DNA of 64,000 nt from Bacillota bacterium (GTDB lineage Bacteria; Bacillota; UBA4882; UBA8346). Positions 35,273 through 45,028 of this stretch are shown here, piece by piece. A model generated the notes under the pieces. That model searched no databases. It saw nothing but the letters and a program-made list of their open reading frames with translations, and had not been told where the DNA came from. Each line of letters opens with the position of its first letter. Within the stretch, counting starts at the first letter, position 1. The position numbers and the translations under genes were made by a program. The stretch spans positions 218,746 through 282,745 of the forward strand of contig JAEVYU010000012.1 in NCBI GenBank assembly GCA_023392595.1, written 5' to 3'.

Positions 35273-37471
35273 TTAATTCAGCAAATTATCCACAGTATTC
35301 TTTCCAGTTAGTTTTATAGAATCATTTGGGAATGCTTTAATCATCATTTGTACCCAGTATTCCTTTTCAACCCCGTCATAATGCAAAACAATCTGTCGGC
35401 AATGCCAATCGTAAATCAGATTATATTCGGCTTTTGAGAACTCTTGCTCCAAATAACTATAGTTGGCTGCTACGGAATAACTCCAGTGAGTACTGATTTT
35501 TCCTGAAATATCCGCCAGGAGGCTTTTGGAAGTCCAAGGAGAATCCGAATCTAAAAAGTTATAACCCAAACCAAGTGAAATAACATCATTTGAATTGGGA
35601 TTGTATTTAACCGTTAAATCGGTTTGTCCTGGCCCTTCTCCCCAATAATAAATAGTGCTGAAAATCAAATTCACAGTGGAAATCGTTTCCCAATCCAATG
35701 AAAGATTCAGCGGGTATGCATATCTGGTTTCAAAGTTATACTTTGTACCGGCCGAAACTTTCAATTTCTCACCCGTATAACTCCAACTGTTTTGTACATA
35801 AAAACCGGAAAGGTCATCATCCCCATCATAACCAAAGTAGGAACAAGTTGTCCCGGAAGTTACTCCATAACCTACACCGAATCTGGTATAAAATTCTTTG
35901 GTGAATTGATCCCTCAAAACTATCTGGGTTGAAAGGGAGTTCAAATCGTTTTTTGTCCCGTTTACGACAAAATTGCGGTATTTTAAAAAGGTTTCATTAT
36001 TTAAAGAATAGGGACCGCTTTCCCAAATTATACCGGACGATTTGCTGAAACCCAAAGCGTAACGTTGGCCATCCGAAGCCCCTCCAGATGAAGAGTATTT
36101 TTCCATATTGGTGTACTGTGCTGCAATTTTAATGTCGCTTACAAGCGGCAAGGTCATTTTGGGGATTGTGTAAATCAGGTTCGGTAACAGGCTGGTCCCA
36201 CTGGTGCTATTTGAATAATTGCGGTTTTCAGATACCGTAAGGGCCAAATTGGACCAATTCCAATCTTTTCTGGCCGACAAGGTATAATAACGGTTCAAAT
36301 ACAGGCCGTCTGAATCTAAATAGCCATAATAATACCATTGGCCATTTAGATTGACACTGGAAGTTTTATCAGGGTTTGTATTCCAATAGGTCGCCAAATT
36401 AGCGGTTCGGTAGGTATCTTCATATTGATCTTTCCAGGTCAAGGATACACTGGGATAGGGTGATTGGCCCGTAATTGTAAGATTATAGGTATTATTGGGG
36501 TATAATTGCCCATTTTCCGTATAATGAAACCAATGGGTAAAATCTTGAGTTACCGATACGTGCGAATTTAAATTTCCTTTGGATGAAAAACCCAGCATAT
36601 AATCATCGTATTGGGATTCATAAGTAGCACCATCATCCCTTGAATAACCGCCGACATCAGGATTGTCCATATTGCTTTTTTCCAGGAGTCCGGTCTTAAG
36701 AGAAATGGTACCCGTTTTAGAGGTTGGAAAGGACTGGCTTATGGCATATAAATTCCCGCCATATTCAGTCAGCCGTATTTCCAAATTCCCCGATTGGTTT
36801 TGAAAAGGTAAATGATAATAATAGTATTGGGTATTGACAAAAAATCCTTCCGTATTACTCCTACCCCATTGGAATGCGAAATTATCTTTCGTTTCATCTA
36901 ATGAAATATAAAGCACCGGCAAATAAAAAACAGGCGCCGAATGTTCATAAAACCATACATGGCGCATACTTAGAACATCATGGGGGTAATATTCAATACT
37001 CTTGGCAGAAAGGTGATAATGGGGATTTTCAAGATTACAAGTGGTGAAAGTAGAGTGCTTTGCCCGAACATCTTCTCCGAAAATAAGTGCTTCCGCAGCG
37101 TTCATAAAAGCGGTTCCTTCAATATTAGGATCCTTAATCTCCGTCTGTAAAGGATAAATCCATCCTTGTTCCGTTCTTAATAAGTATAAAAACTTATTCC
37201 CATGATAAACATTGCCGTTATTGGTCACTGTCAGAGAGCCGACAGCGAGCAAACTGTCCTGCTCTTGATCCAGCAAAGCGTAATCCGCCTCTATCTGAAT
37301 ATTTTTATAGACAATTTTTACATTGCCGAAGGCCTCAATTTGCTTCGTTTCGTAATTATAATTTACCTCGTCAGCAGATACCCTAGCCAGTGTGCTTTCA
37401 GCCCAAGAATTTGCAGGGAATATCAATAATAATACCAAGACCCGCAAGACCATCCCCAGGGTCCGTTTCAT
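35273..37471 (-). CDS. lptD: LptD-like LPS-assembly/organic solvent tolerance protein
   Basis: 732 residues. Signal peptide (cleavage near SWAEST). Residues about 28-130 form an OstA/LptA-like jellyroll (VSADEVNYNYETKQIEAFGNV, then VYHGNKFLYL). The next part matches the LptD start of barrel (TTCNLENPHYHLSAKSIEYYP, PVFYLPVLYISL). A long set of amphipathic strands with many Tyr/Trp fills the C-terminal 500 residues. LptD inserts lipopolysaccharide into the outer leaflet; in Bacillota it occurs only in diderm groups. It is shorter than the 780 residues of E. coli LptD, and no lptE or other lpt gene is adjacent. GAAGG precedes the ATG. Confidence 0.82.
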   Translation of the reverse strand: MKRTLGMVLRVLVLLLIFPANSWAESTLARVSADEVNYNYETKQIEAFGNVKIVYKNIQIEADYALLDQEQDSLLAVGSLTVTNNGNVYHGNKFLYLLRTEQGWIYPLQTEIKDPNIEGTAFMNAAEALIFGEDVRAKHSTFTTCNLENPHYHLSAKSIEYYPHDVLSMRHVWFYEHSAPVFYLPVLYISLDETKDNFAFQWGRSNTEGFFVNTQYYYYHLPFQNQSGNLEIRLTEYGGNLYAISQSFPTSKTGTISLKTGLLEKSNMDNPDVGGYSRDDGATYESQYDDYMLGFSSKGNLNSHVSVTQDFTHWFHYTENGQLYPNNTYNLTITGQSPYPSVSLTWKDQYEDTYRTANLATYWNTNPDKTSSVNLNGQWYYYGYLDSDGLYLNRYYTLSARKDWNWSNLALTVSENRNYSNSTSGTSLLPNLIYTIPKMTLPLVSDIKIAAQYTNMEKYSSSGGASDGQRYALGFSKSSGIIWESGPYSLNNETFLKYRNFVVNGTKNDLNSLSTQIVLRDQFTKEFYTRFGVGYGVTSGTTCSYFGYDGDDDLSGFYVQNSWSYTGEKLKVSAGTKYNFETRYAYPLNLSLDWETISTVNLIFSTIYYWGEGPGQTDLTVKYNPNSNDVISLGLGYNFLDSDSPWTSKSLLADISGKISTHWSYSVAANYSYLEQEFSKAEYNLIYDWHCRQIVLHYDGVEKEYWVQMMIKAFPNDSIKLTGKNTVDNLLN

Positions 37472-37710
37472 CTTGTACCTTCAATGTTCATTGACAGTTA
37501 TTTTTAATTCAAACATTTCTTTAAATTAGGATAATTATATCACATATCGACAAAATGTAACAATAAGCCTTTTAACCCAAATCATTCCTTTTGATAAAAT
37601 TCAATCAGTCCCCCGGACGTTTTCCCAATGAGAGTTTCTAAAAATTATAATTGCTTTTCTTTTTATTATAAGATATTATTTATAATATACTTTCGAAAGG
37701 AACGTTTTTT

Positions 37711-38178
37711 ATGTCTGATTCCTTTGATTACAAATTAATCGCTTATCTAATGAAACAAGGACGATCAACCTGGGCTGAGTTAGGCGGTATTTTAGGGTTA
37801 TCCGCTCCGGCGGCGGCCGATAGGGTCCATAAATTAGAGGAAAACGGCGTCATTAAGGGATACTCAGCTTTAGTTGATCCCGAAAGCGTCGGTTTGGGCA
37901 TAGCGGCATTCATATCGATAACCTTGGATCGGCCCGAACGTCGAAAACACTTCCTGGACCAAATCCAAAAGATGGCTGAAATTTTGGAATGTCACCACAT
38001 TGCCGGCGAAGAAGATTATATTCTGAAAGTTCGTTGCCCTGACACCAAACGGCTCGAATATTTGATCAGCGAAGAGATTAAGTCCCTCCCGGGAATCTTA
38101 AAAACCCGGACTACCATTATCTTGTCAACCAACAAAGAAACCCCTGTTTTACCCGTGAATTTGCCACAGGGGGACTAA
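37711..38178 (+). CDS. Lrp/AsnC family regulator
   Basis: 155 residues: N-terminal HTH (LGGILGLSAPAAADRVHKLEENGVIKGYSALVDP) and a C-terminal RAM ligand domain (CHHIAGEEDYILKVRCPD). Lrp proteins sense amino acids as octamers. It begins with AAAGGAACG before the ATG. It is translationally adjacent to the LysE-type exporter (1-bp gap), so it probably controls that gene, as in the classic regulator-exporter pairs. Confidence 0.93.
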   Translation: MSDSFDYKLIAYLMKQGRSTWAELGGILGLSAPAAADRVHKLEENGVIKGYSALVDPESVGLGIAAFISITLDRPERRKHFLDQIQKMAEILECHHIAGEEDYILKVRCPDTKRLEYLISEEIKSLPGILKTRTTIILSTNKETPVLPVNLPQGD

Positions 38179-38179
38179 A

Positions 38180-38797
38180 ATGAATCTTACTTTTTTTATG
38201 AAAGGACTCATTTTGGGATTTTCGATTGCAGCTCCGGTTGGCCCTATTGGAATTCTATGCATTCGCCGGACTTTAACCCAAGGAATGATCATCGGGCTTA
38301 TATCAGGTTTAGGCGCCGCCACGGCCGATGCCGTCTATGGTTCAATCGCCGCTTTCAGCCTAACCGCGGTATCTGATTTTCTCATCAACCTTCGACTCTA
38401 TATTCATACGCTAGGTAGTTTGTTTTTACTTTATTTAGGTTGGAAAACTTTCAGGGCCATTCCTTCTGCAAACTCGGAAGCCACTACAGGGGGAAACATC
38501 CTCCACGCATATGCCTCGACCTTTCTACTCACTATCACCAATCCGATGACAATTCTTTCTTTTACCGCTGTTTTCGCCGGACTGGGTGTGGGGGCCGCCC
38601 AAAAAGATTACCGTTCAACCCTTTCCGTTGTAGTTGGCATTTTTACTGGCTCCATGCTTTGGTGGCTTTTACTCAGCGGCGGGATAGGCTTCTTACGTCA
38701 TCAATTTAATCCGGTATGGCTGCATTGGGTCAACCGTTTAGCTGGCCTTATCATCCTTGGGTTTTCTTTATATAACTTCTTGCAAATATTTTTATAA
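38180..38797 (+). CDS. LysE family amino acid exporter
   Basis: 205 residues with about six membrane helices. LysE/RhtB hallmarks: LGFSIAAPVGPIGILCIRRTLTQG at the N-terminus and FLLTITNPMTILSFTAVFAGLG in the middle. It exports excess amino acids, probably in response to the Lrp-type regulator encoded just before it. AGGGGGAC precedes the ATG. Confidence 0.93.
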   Translation: MNLTFFMKGLILGFSIAAPVGPIGILCIRRTLTQGMIIGLISGLGAATADAVYGSIAAFSLTAVSDFLINLRLYIHTLGSLFLLYLGWKTFRAIPSANSEATTGGNILHAYASTFLLTITNPMTILSFTAVFAGLGVGAAQKDYRSTLSVVVGIFTGSMLWWLLLSGGIGFLRHQFNPVWLHWVNRLAGLIILGFSLYNFLQIFL

Positions 38798-38810
38798 TTG
38801 CAATAAAAAA

Positions 38811-38866
38811 GGCTCTCCCAAAGGTAACTATCGTCATTTACCACGATAAATCCTTTTGGACAGCCT
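38811..38866. repeat. Short inverted repeat related to the 117-bp family, copy B
   Basis: GGCTCTCCCAAAGG and CCTTTTGGACAGCC bracket a 28-bp loop. The end sequences match the 117-bp elements, but most of the core is missing. It lies between the convergent lysE-type and hexokinase genes and may serve as a two-way terminator. Confidence 0.55.
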
Positions 38867-38914
38867 GGCTCAATCCGGAAAGCATTCAATTTTTCCAAAA
38901 AACCTAAGGACGAT

Positions 38915-40192
38915 TCAATCCCCTCTCACCATGGCGGCAGCCACTGCAGCACCGGCACCCGAACCGTCCTTTACAAGCTGGACCCTTATTTTATCGGCCT
39001 TATTTCCAAGAGCTTCATCCAGCCCTTTGCGCAACTCTTCTTTAAACCCAGCCATCTTTTCGTAGATCGATCCGTCTACAGCCACCATATGCTGCTGTTC
39101 AAGGTCGGGATCAATGTGAAGCACCGTACCGATATAGGTCCCTGCAACCAACCGGGCGGCTCTTTCTACGACAAGCCTCGAGATTTCTTGAATCATTTCA
39201 GCATCCGGAGCGGAACAATCAAAAACCGATTGAATATACTTTCGATTTAAAATGAATTCCGATACTTCTTTTGAGGGTAGACCATTTTTTTCACTGAAGG
39301 AAGACTTTAGTTTTTGATTATTTTTCAAAAGACTTCCCTGGTCTGCCGACTTACAAAGAATGATTCTCACAAGTTCCCCTAAGTATACTCCGCTCATCAT
39401 CTTTTCCAGTCGAGCGCCGCCCGGTTTGTTACTCGCAGCATCCAAAAGGTTATCATACTCTGTAAAGGGAAGTTTCCAATCAAAATTAGCCGCTTCCATA
39501 TTCACAATCATCGGTTTTCCGGTTAATGGATGATGAGGCTCGACATAACATGTATTATGTCCCGTCCCCAGTATCGTGCCAATATCTGCGTCCGCATATT
39601 GACAGGCCGCAACCAGCAAAGTCCCGACCGTATCGTTTAGAATAGCGCAGGGATACACCTCAAGTTTTTTGCGTTGTAAGGCTTCCAATAAAAGTTGATT
39701 TGGATTTTTACCGACTACGCCGGTAACGCTGATTTCCTTCATCCACATGATCAAAGTCGCATGATTGATGTCTGTTTGCTTGGTTGGAAATGAAAAGGTA
39801 TGCCCTAAATAATACCGCTCTCCCGGACCAACAATTTGAGCAATTTTTTCAGCAAAAAAGTCAAATAATTCTTCCGCTGTTGTTTCACTGGTGGTATAAT
39901 CCCATGTTCCATCAGCACTTCGCAACCCGGATGAAACCTCGGCGATTTTTGTGATATTGCGGTCTTTGATAGAGAATTTGGCCACTCTGACATTGGAACC
40001 ACCCATGTCGACTGCAAGAAAGGTTCCCGACTCTTCTCCCGAAGGCTTGCCGATATAGGAAGGAATCATTAATAAGGGACTGTTTTCACCTTTCAGCCCA
40101 CTTCCGATTGCTTTTTTAAAATTTTGGGCAATCTCATTAATTTTATCGATTGAAACTTCCAGTTCTTTTTGCAGACTTTGCAATAAATCCAT
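38915..40192 (-). CDS. Eukaryote-type hexokinase family protein
   Basis: 425 residues of the two-domain hexokinase family, not the bacterial ROK or Glk type. Motifs: phosphate-1 loop AVDMGGSNVRV, sugar-binding GHTFSFPTKQ, the catalytic NDTVGTLL (Asp), GTGHNTCYVE, EAANFDW, and the long GGARLEKMMSGVYLGELVRI seen in yeast and animal enzymes, then VAVDGSIYEKM and VKDGSGAGAAVAAAM at the end. It should phosphorylate glucose or a similar hexose with ATP. Such genes are rare in bacteria but known in some Clostridia. GAGAGG is before the ATG. Single gene, not adjacent to a sugar locus. Confidence 0.9.
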   Translation of the reverse strand: MDLLQSLQKELEVSIDKINEIAQNFKKAIGSGLKGENSPLLMIPSYIGKPSGEESGTFLAVDMGGSNVRVAKFSIKDRNITKIAEVSSGLRSADGTWDYTTSETTAEELFDFFAEKIAQIVGPGERYYLGHTFSFPTKQTDINHATLIMWMKEISVTGVVGKNPNQLLLEALQRKKLEVYPCAILNDTVGTLLVAACQYADADIGTILGTGHNTCYVEPHHPLTGKPMIVNMEAANFDWKLPFTEYDNLLDAASNKPGGARLEKMMSGVYLGELVRIILCKSADQGSLLKNNQKLKSSFSEKNGLPSKEVSEFILNRKYIQSVFDCSAPDAEMIQEISRLVVERAARLVAGTYIGTVLHIDPDLEQQHMVAVDGSIYEKMAGFKEELRKGLDEALGNKADKIRVQLVKDGSGAGAAVAAAMVRGD

Positions 40193-40578
40193 TGAAACAA
40201 CAACCTCTCATTGTTCTATGATTTTTAATGAAGAATCAAAATCCATCCAGCACGACTTGAGTAATTCGCCATACTTTGACGATACCCTTTCGCAATGCTT
40301 TCACCGTGCTTTATTTTAACAGTATAACGCTCCAGATTAAAAGGACGATAACCATACAGGATGCCACCAATACTCAATTTCAAATATAACCAGTACTTTT
40401 CGGTTATTATAAGATGTCCCCCTCCACCGATTGTCAATCGCTTTGTACTGAAATGCATAAGGCGGATAATTATCGCCCAACGAACCAATCAGAATTAGGT
40501 CGGATTAGTTTAAGCAATCAGTCGGAAAGTACCACGGTACCCAAAGCCAAATTATTTCTCATCCGAAGATGAAACTTA
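40193..40578. other. Intergenic gap upstream of the hexokinase gene
   Basis: About 385 bp. A possible minus-strand promoter is present: TTGACA (complement of 40432-40437) and TATAAT (complement of 40406-40411), but the spacer is 20 bp. Such a long spacer is usual only for MerR-type activated promoters. An 87-codon minus frame here has no ribosome site and I do not accept it. Confidence 0.35.
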
Positions 40579-41670
40579 TTATTTTAAGAATTCCGATAAC
40601 TTCTCATCCCACCGGGAAACATCCTTTCCCAATGCCCATTCGCACATAATCAGCGATTCTTTACTACTAACTCTCACTTGGACGGGATCTTTTAAATCTT
40701 TCCCCGGGAAGATCAACGCCTTGCCGGATGTAAACGCGATCCATAAATCTTGATTGGGTGAAACGACAGCATCCATTGCGTTTGGGACGATCTTTTTGAG
40801 TTCCCGAAGGCTGTTACCGGCTTCAGGAAAGCGGACTAAATTTTTAGGAACGTCCACTGGCAAATCATAAAGTTGATAAGTATAAAATTGGGTAGCCCCA
40901 TTTTCAAAAAACCATTTCTTGGCAATTTGAGGCTGCCAACGATTGGACTTGCGCGTCACTCCCCAGCCATATTCATCGGTTAGGTTAGCGACCGTAGAAG
41001 ATTTGCCAAACAATTCCTCCTCTGTTTCCGAAATCTTCATCGTCCGGTAGTCTTTTATATAAACAGTGGCCGAAGAGCCGAAAAGCTTTTCGATGGAGAC
41101 GTTTCTTTTATCATCAAAGCTATCATTATGATCATTATAAACGAAAGAACGATTAAGATCCGGTATTTCCCGGACAAAAACGGCAGATTCCTCTCGGCGA
41201 AGCGCGCCGGAATCATAGCTATTTTCCTGTTTGATACAAGCATAACGGGATCCAATAAACATCAGTTTCGATGATTCATTGACCTGAGCCCAATCTTCTT
41301 CCACCGAGTTAAGGTAATTACGAAATTTCTCATTCAACGAGAGGGGTTCCGCGAATGGATGGGCTAATAAATATTGAATTCGGATCTTGGTATTCCCAAG
41401 TGTACTGTATGTTTCTTTCTCATACCACTTTTCTCGGATCACCCAGAAATCCTCACCATCGGGAAATAAGATACCCGATCTTTGATTGACTTTAATTTTA
41501 CCCGATTCATTGGTAATCCAAAGGGTCCGGTATGAGCTGGTATCTTCGCTGTCATTGCGAAACCCCAGCAAAACACCAGCATAAGTTTCCAGCCGCTCCT
41601 CGGACCAGCCCTGATTGATGAGGATAAAAAAAAGAAGAATGATAATTAGCAAAAAAAGAGGTTTTTTCAT
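40579..41670 (-). CDS. Exported protein of unknown function
   Basis: 363 residues from MKKPLFLLI (an upstream start adds three residues). A signal peptide ends near QGWSEE. The mature protein is polar, mostly beta-like, with one Cys in RYACIKQ and another in IMCEWALG near the end, and a repeated Phe/Trp-rich pattern. No lipobox. No family recognised. There is only a weak ribosome site. A periplasmic or secreted role is inferred from the signal peptide. Confidence 0.65.
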   Translation of the reverse strand: MKKPLFLLIIILLFFILINQGWSEERLETYAGVLLGFRNDSEDTSSYRTLWITNESGKIKVNQRSGILFPDGEDFWVIREKWYEKETYSTLGNTKIRIQYLLAHPFAEPLSLNEKFRNYLNSVEEDWAQVNESSKLMFIGSRYACIKQENSYDSGALRREESAVFVREIPDLNRSFVYNDHNDSFDDKRNVSIEKLFGSSATVYIKDYRTMKISETEEELFGKSSTVANLTDEYGWGVTRKSNRWQPQIAKKWFFENGATQFYTYQLYDLPVDVPKNLVRFPEAGNSLRELKKIVPNAMDAVVSPNQDLWIAFTSGKALIFPGKDLKDPVQVRVSSKESLIMCEWALGKDVSRWDEKLSEFLK

Positions 41671-41879
41671 GCTTCTCACTACTTTCTTCCGTTCAATTTA
41701 GAACTTTTTTGGATTGTCCATAAAAATTTACCCTTCCCTATATTGTAACTAATTTTTTTATTTTTTGTATCAAAAAAAAAGATATCCTTTATTGGATACC
41801 ATTACATTTAGGTTAAAATTAATCCTTTTAGAAAATGGGTCAATGGGTTACATCCTTAACTCCCAGTTAAACCTAAGTT

Positions 41880-43454
41880 TTATCGTTCCTGGTATTCAAA
41901 ATAGTCAAAATCAGCCGCTTGGCCCCGTCCCGTTAAATCCTGACAACAAAGCCCTACCATTGAACCGGTAAAAGTTCCCTCCTGACAATGTTCATCGGAA
42001 AGCTTACCCGCATCAAGCACCGGCCCCAAAGCCGTCCAATCTTTCCCTTCCTTAGAATAATAAAATTGTAATTTATCATAGTCAGTCCGGACTTGCAAAT
42101 AACAACGGGGCCACCCCTCAATACTCGCCTCCGTATTCATTGGTTCGTCAAAATTATCGTTATCACAGCTAATAATCCCTAAACATTTCCCAAGGGATTC
42201 ATCATGGGAGATTCGGAGATAATACCAATTCTGAGTATCATAGAAACAAATCAAACCGGCCATTTGTTTGAATGTATCGGGTTCAAACTCCACACAAGTG
42301 CCGGCGGTGTAACAAAACGCTTGCTGACGCCGGGCTATCAAGCTCTGATTGTGCTTGGAACTAAGCGATTCCCGTCCTTTGATCCGCAAAAAGCCCGGCC
42401 GTTCTGTGAGTGAGAAATTCTCTTCTCGGAAGGGAATTCGCAACGTTTGATAATGCGGACTTACATTAAAAGAATTAAAATCATCCCTTACCGGATCTTT
42501 TTTCCACACGTGTTCAGCCAAATCGGGGCCTTCTACTTCGAGAGCCGGTTGATTCCCGCCGGAAGCCAGATATAGCCAATGATCATCCGACCAGACTACT
42601 TTTTGAATAGCCGTTTCCCGTCCTAAAGTGCAATAGCCCCTTGTAGGGATCGGTCTTCCGCAAAGATGAACCATATACCACTGGCCATTTTGGGTTTCCA
42701 CCAAGTCTCCATGACCGGCTTTTTGCAGCGGTAAATTTGGATCAGTCCATGATGTCAAAATAGGGTTGTTCGGATGGACTTCGTATGGACCCAAAAACGA
42801 TTTTGAACGGGTTAGCGTCACTGCATGTTTTAATCCGGTACCGCCCTCGGCCATCAACAAATAGTAATACCCATGAACTTTATATAAATGAGGTCCTTCC
42901 GTCCGTCCAAGCTCCGTACCATCAAAAATTTTGAACTCCGGCCCGATTAGCCGTCTCTCGGCAGGAGAATATTCCTGTACAACGATGCCTGAAAAAGGAT
43001 TATGGTTTTTACGATGGTCCCAAACCATATTCACTAGCCATTTTTTGCCGTCATCATCATGAAAAAGCGAAGGATCAAACCCGGTGCTGTTTAAATACAC
43101 CGGCTCCGACCATTTCCCCAGGATATCATCGGTAGTTACCAGATAATTATGAGTGTCCTTAACCATTCCTCGCGCTTTAACATCGGTAAAAATCAAATAA
43201 AAAAGCTTTCCATCATAACTTAAACAAGGCGCCCAAACTCCTCCTGAGGAAGGATCTCCTCTAAGATCCAATTGGGAAGGACGAGCCAAGGCATGAGTAA
43301 CGGGACGCCAATGAATTAAATCCTTGGAATGGTGAATTAACACACCGGGAAACCACTCAAAGGTTGAGGTAGCAATATAGTAGTCATCGCCCACCCTCAG
43401 AATTGAAGGATCGGGATTAAAACCCGGCAAAATAGGGTTTATTATGGAATGCAA
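41880..43454 (-). CDS. Glycoside hydrolase family 43 (beta-xylosidase/arabinofuranosidase type)
   Basis: 524 residues. Five-bladed propeller with the inverting-enzyme triad: Asp in GFNPDPSILRVGDDYY (base), Asp in NSTGFDPSLFHDDDGKKW, and Glu in RTEGPHLYKVHGYYYL (acid). The C-terminal beta-sandwich (about 330-524) identifies the xylosidase subfamilies. It cleaves xylose or arabinose from xylo-oligosaccharides. No signal peptide, so it acts on imported sugar. A GTG at 43463 overlaps the AAGGAG site; the TTG at 43454 is 7 nt after it and is preferred. Last gene of the first carbohydrate locus, separated from the binding-protein gene by a 117-bp inverted-repeat element. Confidence 0.92.
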   Translation of the reverse strand: MHSIINPILPGFNPDPSILRVGDDYYIATSTFEWFPGVLIHHSKDLIHWRPVTHALARPSQLDLRGDPSSGGVWAPCLSYDGKLFYLIFTDVKARGMVKDTHNYLVTTDDILGKWSEPVYLNSTGFDPSLFHDDDGKKWLVNMVWDHRKNHNPFSGIVVQEYSPAERRLIGPEFKIFDGTELGRTEGPHLYKVHGYYYLLMAEGGTGLKHAVTLTRSKSFLGPYEVHPNNPILTSWTDPNLPLQKAGHGDLVETQNGQWYMVHLCGRPIPTRGYCTLGRETAIQKVVWSDDHWLYLASGGNQPALEVEGPDLAEHVWKKDPVRDDFNSFNVSPHYQTLRIPFREENFSLTERPGFLRIKGRESLSSKHNQSLIARRQQAFCYTAGTCVEFEPDTFKQMAGLICFYDTQNWYYLRISHDESLGKCLGIISCDNDNFDEPMNTEASIEGWPRCYLQVRTDYDKLQFYYSKEGKDWTALGPVLDAGKLSDEHCQEGTFTGSMVGLCCQDLTGRGQAADFDYFEYQER

Positions 43455-43543
43455 ATGATTCACTCCTTCCTAAATTCACTTTTAGCTCGCTTTTCTATAG
43501 GTAAATGGCATCGTCGTCCATCAGCCATCTCCATAAATAAAAA

Positions 43544-43660
43544 AGGGGCTGCTGCAAAAGAAATTTTATCGATAAAGATATACAATATATCCCTGTTTGT
43601 TCATTCAACGCAACATATTGTATATCGAAGGGATTTTAAAATCCTTTTGCGACAGCCTCT
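43544..43660. repeat. 117-bp nested inverted repeat, copy C
   Basis: Ends AGGGGCTGCTGCAAAAG and CTTTTGCGACAGCCTCT (complementary at most positions), with an inner perfect 12-bp repeat GATATACAATAT/ATATTGTATATC. Exactly the same length as copy A. Located between the sugar-binding-protein gene and GH43 in a minus-strand operon. Confidence 0.72.
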
Positions 43661-43675
43661 ATTGGGTATGGATAT

Positions 43676-44971
43676 TTATTTCAAAGAAGCATCAAAATCG
43701 GTTTTTTCTTTCTCCAGCATTTTTGCCCATTCATCCAACATCTGTTTGGCAGTTTTCTGTTTCAACATCACCATTTGGATGGAAGGTTCAATCTTCGCTT
43801 GGATAGTGGTATAGTTCGGCAGATAAAATGGATTGCTGCCGAATTGGGTAGTCTTCGAATTGATAAACTGCGAACCGGTTTCCATATAAGGCAGCTGATG
43901 GACCCAAGCATCATCGGCGGCTTCGCTGTTGGCCGGTATCTCGCCATAGAGTTTGCCATAAGCGCTGTTGGTTTCTTTGGATAAGTAAAATGTGAGGAAT
44001 TTCCAAACCGCCTCTTTATCCTTTGAATGCTTCGACATTGTCAAGCCCAGCGGCATCAGGCCCGGATGTTGACGGTAGCCCTTAACGCTCTTAGGAAACG
44101 AAATCGCCATAAACTTGCTGCGATCGCCGCCAAATGCTTTTTCATGAGAACTGGCGGAACCCAGGTTATGAACTACAACAGCCGCTTTGCCCGATTGGAA
44201 CGTAGCCGCCAGTTGGGTCCAGCCCTTCGTTAAATCGTCCTCCGGAGTGTATTTATTATACATCCCGAGGTATTTCTCAACAAACTCCACATTTTTAGGA
44301 TTGTTGATAGTGCTATGACCTTTTGAATCAAAATAATTTTGAATTCCGGAATAGGAGTACATCAACATCTCCAAAGTATTGGCACTACCGCCGCCGCCTC
44401 GAATGCTAAGACCGTACACACCTTTTTCTTTGTCGGTCAATTTTGGAATCGCAGCGAAAAATTCATCCCAAGTCTCCGGGATCTTCAAACCAGCCACTTT
44501 AAACCAATCGGGACGGATCCACATTACCCAAGGTTGTGCACTGTAAGGTAAAGCATACAATTTATGGTGTTTCGGATCAAATGAACGATTACCCGTTACC
44601 AATGCGGGATTTATCAATTTACGTTCCGCCCATTTGTTAAAGTATTTATCCAGCGGCTCCAATGCCCCAATCTGAACTTGTTTGGAATTAAAATCATTGG
44701 TGATGTCGGGATCGGTTCCGGAAGCAAAAGCAACATCCCATTTTTGGCGGTAACCAACCAGATCACCGGGAATCCCGAGATACTCAACATGAATATCCGG
44801 GTATTTCGCTTCAAACTTCTTCACGACTTCATTGAAAAATTGATCTCTTTCCGGGGTCACTGCCGCAGCCCAAAATGTGATGGTGGATCGTTTAGGTGCC
44901 CCATACACACTCAAGGCCAACGTTAAAATGAACACCAAACCCGCCATGATCATCAAAAACCTTTTTTTCAT
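43676..44971 (-). CDS. Sugar ABC transporter substrate-binding protein
   Basis: 431 residues. Extracellular solute-binding protein family 1: after the signal peptide comes STITFWAAAVTPERDQFFNEVVKKFEAKYPDI, then ASGTDPDI, GALEPLDKYF, WVMWIRPDWF. The signal peptide (MKKRFLMIM..., cleavage near VYGAPK) has no lipobox Cys, so the protein is a free periplasmic binder. It delivers an oligosaccharide, probably from xylan given GH43, to the adjacent permeases. Its own ATPase is not encoded here; a shared MsmX-like ATPase is expected. Confidence 0.92.
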   Translation of the reverse strand: MKKRFLMIMAGLVFILTLALSVYGAPKRSTITFWAAAVTPERDQFFNEVVKKFEAKYPDIHVEYLGIPGDLVGYRQKWDVAFASGTDPDITNDFNSKQVQIGALEPLDKYFNKWAERKLINPALVTGNRSFDPKHHKLYALPYSAQPWVMWIRPDWFKVAGLKIPETWDEFFAAIPKLTDKEKGVYGLSIRGGGGSANTLEMLMYSYSGIQNYFDSKGHSTINNPKNVEFVEKYLGMYNKYTPEDDLTKGWTQLAATFQSGKAAVVVHNLGSASSHEKAFGGDRSKFMAISFPKSVKGYRQHPGLMPLGLTMSKHSKDKEAVWKFLTFYLSKETNSAYGKLYGEIPANSEAADDAWVHQLPYMETGSQFINSKTTQFGSNPFYLPNYTTIQAKIEPSIQMVMLKQKTAKQMLDEWAKMLEKEKTDFDASLK

Positions 44972-45028
44972 CGTACAATCACCCTCCTTGATTCGTTTAT
45001 CATAAACCGCCTGAGCGGCTTATTTCGT

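Noticed and set aside
40225..40488. 87-codon minus-strand ORF upstream of the hexokinase
   Set aside because: No ribosome site, no recognisable protein features, and it overlaps the likely promoter region.
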